Positions 52,037 to 54,293 of a DNA stretch of 54,293 nucleotides are shown here, piece after piece. Numbering within the stretch: the first letter of the stretch is position 1; each line of letters begins with the position of its first letter. The translations under genes were made by a program, and so were the position numbers. The DNA comes from Promethearchaeota archaeon (lineage in GTDB: Archaea > Asgardarchaeota > Lokiarchaeia > Sigynarchaeales > SOKP01). The notes under the pieces were generated by a model, which saw nothing but the letters and a program-made list of their open reading frames with translations, searched no databases and had not been told where the DNA came from. The stretch is from contig JAEOTW010000279.1 in the NCBI GenBank assembly GCA_016839655.1, forward strand, positions 1 through 54,293, written 5' to 3'.

Positions 52037-52828
52037 CTAGGCTTTCAAAATTTTCGTTTGAACTCTTCCATGAGTTAGTTTATTTAATTTATCAACCAAT
52101 TCCATTTGCAATCCAGCAGGCAAACTTACTACAGCAACCCAAGAACCATCAGATTGCCATTCTTCTTTTTTAATTTGCACATACTGAGCAACAATGTTGT
52201 AACCTTTAGCTGTAAAAGCTGTTGGAATTTTAATTGCCATTTCGACTTGTTCTATTCTTATAGGAATAATGGCTCGAATACTCTTAACAACGTCATCAAC
52301 TTGTTCTTCTGCACTCCTCATTAAATCAATTTTTACTTTAGCTTCTTCAATTGCCTTTTCAATTCGCTGATAAGGATGAGGTTTTTTATTTTGTGGATTT
52401 ATAGCGTTTTTAGTTATAATAGTTATAATTTGTTTCAATTTTTTATGCCGCTCTTCTTCTCTTTGGGTTTGCGTCCAATGAATTTCTCCATCTAGTAAAA
52501 CATGTGCCCCAATTCTCATTCCATCTGTTGTATCAAATACGACTTCCATATCGCCGTCTGTGGCTTTTTTTCCTCTTCTTATATCTTCGAAGACGATAAA
52601 ACTCTCAAAAATAAGTTCTAAATCAATGTTTTGATGATTTAGTATCTCTTCTACAGTAAGACGAGATCTATCTTTCCCTTCTTTTAATCTATTATTGATT
52701 TCTTCACGAATAAGTTTTTTAGCGCCCCAAGCTTTCTCGGGATCCATTAACATTTCAAAAACTCTTCCAGAATTTTCTATTCGCCCGATGATATAACCGC
52801 CTAAATCAATTCTTGCTCGATCAATCAT
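52037..52828 (-). CDS. sbds: Ribosome maturation protein SBDS (Sdo1)
   Basis: A 263-residue SBDS homologue. The FYSH domain (about 15-110) contains AWGAKKLIREEINNRLK-like helices; the central helical domain (about 110-180) has NPQNKKPHPYQRIEKAIEEAKVKIDL; and the C-terminal ferredoxin-like domain runs to the end (RIEQVEMAIKIP). The protein helps release aIF6 from the 50S subunit together with an EF-2-like GTPase. It sits between psmA and rrp4 in the archaeal proteasome-SBDS-exosome run. Confidence 0.93.
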   Translation of the reverse strand: MIDRARIDLGGYIIGRIENSGRVFEMLMDPEKAWGAKKLIREEINNRLKEGKDRSRLTVEEILNHQNIDLELIFESFIVFEDIRRGKKATDGDMEVVFDTTDGMRIGAHVLLDGEIHWTQTQREEERHKKLKQIITIITKNAINPQNKKPHPYQRIEKAIEEAKVKIDLMRSAEEQVDDVVKSIRAIIPIRIEQVEMAIKIPTAFTAKGYNIVAQYVQIKKEEWQSDGSWVAVVSLPAGLQMELVDKLNKLTHGRVQTKILKA

Positions 52829-52929
52829 GTTACAGTTTCACAATTTAACTGATTGAATAATCTCAATTTGTTCTTATAATATTTTCTGTCTTTCTGTTAA
52901 GAGATAAATATAAAAGGGTTTAACCTTGA

Positions 52930-53649
52930 CTATATTTTAGTTAATAATTCTTCCTTTTCTTCCAAACTAAGTAGCTTAAAGGTTTTATCTTCCTTCAATA
53001 TAAAAGCTACATCACAAGTATTTTTATTTAAATTATCGCCCATCAATTCTTTCAATGCTTTTAAAGGCAATAGTTTCAAATCATCATCAACCATATCTTC
53101 TTTATAATGTTCTTCAAGGTAAGCCCTTGCTTCCGCTGCTCCAGAGCCAATAGCAAAAGCTTTATAGCCCCACATTGCTCCACTTGGGTCCGTTAAATAT
53201 AAGGAAGGCTGATCATTAGAATCAATCCCAGCAATTAGAAAAGAAACACCAAAAGGGCGTACTCCTGCATTCTGCGTGAATACTTGTTTATATTCACATA
53301 TATTTAAAGTGCTATCTTTAACAGAAATCCTTTCATCATAATTTAATAAATTTACCTGAGCTTGAACACGAGCTCGGTCAATAAGCACTCTTGCATCGGC
53401 AGTAAGTCCCGCGATTGCTACTCCTATATGGTCATCAATTTTAAATATTTTTTCTGAACCTTTAATTTGCTCTTGAAGTTCAGTACTTTTCTTTTCAACG
53501 GCAAAAACCACGGAAGTCTTATTCCTGCATACAATAGCCGTGGTCCCTCTTCGGACGGCTTCAATAGCATATTCTACTTGAAAAAGCCGGCCTTCGGGTG
53601 AAAATTGGGTTATTGCCATATCATAACCTCTTCCTGCTTGCTGGAACAC
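52930..53649 (-). CDS. psmA: Proteasome subunit alpha
   Basis: A 239-residue alpha-ring subunit of the 20S proteasome. GYDMAITQFSPEGRLFQVEYA (9-29) is the alpha-type N-terminal gate helix signature, followed by AVRRGTTAIVCRNKTSVVFA. GVAIAGLTADARVLIDRARVQAQ and FGVSFLIAGIDSNDQPSLYLTDPSG are conserved core strands. Alpha subunits are not catalytic and close the ring until opened by an ATPase such as PAN or CDC48. It heads the SBDS-exosome run and is preceded by about 180 nt of AT-rich DNA and the profilin-like gene. Confidence 0.97.
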   Translation of the reverse strand: MFQQAGRGYDMAITQFSPEGRLFQVEYAIEAVRRGTTAIVCRNKTSVVFAVEKKSTELQEQIKGSEKIFKIDDHIGVAIAGLTADARVLIDRARVQAQVNLLNYDERISVKDSTLNICEYKQVFTQNAGVRPFGVSFLIAGIDSNDQPSLYLTDPSGAMWGYKAFAIGSGAAEARAYLEEHYKEDMVDDDLKLLPLKALKELMGDNLNKNTCDVAFILKEDKTFKLLSLEEKEELLTKI

Positions 53650-53827
53650 TCAAATTCACCTTAAAAGTTTTTAATATTTATCTATTTATATTATTTTTTG
53701 TTTTTATTTTCTATAGTTAAAAAGTAGTAATAAATACTATAATAAATATTTTTTTTAAATATTTTAAAAAAAGAATGTTAAAAAGTGAATCAAGAAGGTT
53801 AATATCAATATTTTTTATGGATTATTT

Positions 53828-54199
53828 TTATGACCATGCTACTTTATTTATAAATATAGACCACTCCAGAAGTATCATACCTTCATCCCGAGTATGCGCA
53901 ACAAGGTAATCTCCTTCCTTTGTGATAGATCCAACAACATTTCCTTTCCCAGCGCCAATATTTTTAGCAGCTAATTGGATATCATCATTTTTCAATATTG
54001 CAAATCGATAATCTTGATAAGAGAGAGCAGGTTCTTTTGTTTTCCAAGCATTTAATATTCCTTTAGCTTCTTCACTTGATAAGGGAAAATCTCCAGATTT
54101 AAAAACGATATCTCCTTCATTATTTAGTAGAAAAACTTCCTCCACACCTTCATATTCATTTAGAGCGTTAACTAAATAATTAAATCTTTGTTCTTCCAT
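53828..54199 (-). CDS. Profilin-like protein (Asgard-type)
   Basis: A 123-residue protein whose strand order fits profilin: FNYLVNALNEYEGVEEVFLL N-terminal helix, GDIVFKSGDFPLSSEEAKGIL (the characteristic aromatic-Pro-Leu-x-x-x-E segment), ALSYQDYRFAILKNDDIQLAAKN, then KGNVVGSITKEGDYLVAHTRDEG and the C-terminal helix ILLEWSIFINKVAW. In Asgard archaea profilins bind actin homologues and regulate filaments. The ATG at 54199 is chosen because GGAG (54204-54207) lies 4 nt upstream; a longer frame to 54286 adds a basic, hydrophobic stretch not found in the family. A roadblock/longin-like fold is an alternative, so this is likely rather than certain. Confidence 0.68.
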   Translation of the reverse strand: MEEQRFNYLVNALNEYEGVEEVFLLNNEGDIVFKSGDFPLSSEEAKGILNAWKTKEPALSYQDYRFAILKNDDIQLAAKNIGAGKGNVVGSITKEGDYLVAHTRDEGMILLEWSIFINKVAWS

Positions 54200-54203
54200 A
54201 ATT

Positions 54204-54207
54204 CTCC
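54204..54207 (-). promoter_or_regulatory. Shine-Dalgarno deciding the profilin start
   Basis: GGAG on the minus strand followed by AATT and the ATG at 54199. It supports the 123-residue product over the 152-residue frame. Confidence 0.5.
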
Positions 54208-54293
54208 ATCTTTCGCATAAATCTAATTTAATTTTATTGAAAGAATGATAAAAATATATGAATTTAAATCTTTTTAGAAAGACCAATACAATA

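Noticed and set aside
53650..53827. AT-rich gap between psmA and the profilin gene as a replication origin
   Set aside because: No Cdc6/Orc1 gene nearby and no repeated origin-recognition motif; long A/T runs are common between genes here.

Overview
The window is an AT-rich (about 30% G+C by eye), gene-dense stretch of an archaeal chromosome. The archaeal assignment rests on an information-processing core: SRP54, aIF5A, NOB1, FEN-1, a two-AAA CDC48 ATPase, HerA, prefoldin beta, eL43 (L37Ae), the KEOPS subunits Pcc1 and Cgi121, the exosome subunits Rrp4/Rrp41/Rrp42, SBDS and the proteasome alpha subunit. A profilin-like protein at the right edge, together with a ZPR1-type zinc-finger protein, points to an Asgard archaeon (Promethearchaeota). 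No transposase, integrase, CRISPR array, tRNA, rRNA or replication-initiator gene was recognised.

Layout. 1-9.1 kb: a partial gene, an alpha/beta hydrolase, a NadC-type phosphoribosyltransferase, a NikR-like regulator without the usual metal ligands, a sugar isomerase/epimerase beside a class II aldolase, DNA polymerase IV, a HAL2/IMPase-family phosphatase, a large fusion of a catalytically dead DHDPS-like barrel to an aminoglycoside-phosphotransferase-like kinase, and a TIM-barrel protein. 9.1-14.5 kb: a hydroxyacid dehydrogenase/class II aldolase fusion, an SCP2 protein, a FilR1-type regulator, an FGGY kinase and an AMMECR1 protein. 14.6-25.6 kb: dihydroorotase, a diverged TrmY-like protein, SRP54, aIF5A, NAD kinase, NOB1, FEN-1, CDC48, a small winged-helix gene and HerA. 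25.7-34.9 kb: a membrane protein, a glycerol-kinase-like FGGY kinase, two uncharacterised proteins (one nucleotidyltransferase-like), an MFS transporter, a secreted C45-type Ntn hydrolase, a phosphofructokinase with PPi-type signatures and ZPR1. 35.2-38.4 kb: a porCDAB-type 2-oxoacid:ferredoxin oxidoreductase operon whose alpha gene is interrupted. 38.4-45.5 kb: GNAT, TsaC/Sua5, THUMP, Cgi121, an ECF transporter (T and two A subunits), a DHH phosphoesterase, prefoldin beta, Pcc1 and eL43. 45.7-54.3 kb: a divergent pair (PEP-synthase-like enzyme plus lipocalin-like protein) sits between eL43 and the exosome-SBDS-proteasome run, followed by profilin.

How the genes fit together. Two sets of sugar aldolase, isomerase, dehydrogenase and kinase genes, the PPi-type phosphofructokinase and the POR operon suggest a fermentative heterotroph that feeds sugars or polyols to acetyl-CoA through ferredoxin. 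TsaC, Pcc1 and Cgi121 within about 6 kb belong to t6A tRNA modification. The exosome, SBDS and proteasome genes form the well-known archaeal superoperon.

Most notable observations. (1) The POR alpha gene carries an in-frame 27-nt insertion that forms a hairpin with a TAG stop in its loop. (2) Three genes (DHDPS-like/kinase fusion, THUMP protein, small winged-helix protein) have N-termini that extend beyond any ATG/GTG/TTG, each with a Shine-Dalgarno-like motif 5-6 nt upstream of a near-cognate codon (ATA, ACG, ATC); this suggests non-AUG initiation. (3) There are two unusual domain fusions. (4) Several proteins keep a fold but have lost signature residues.
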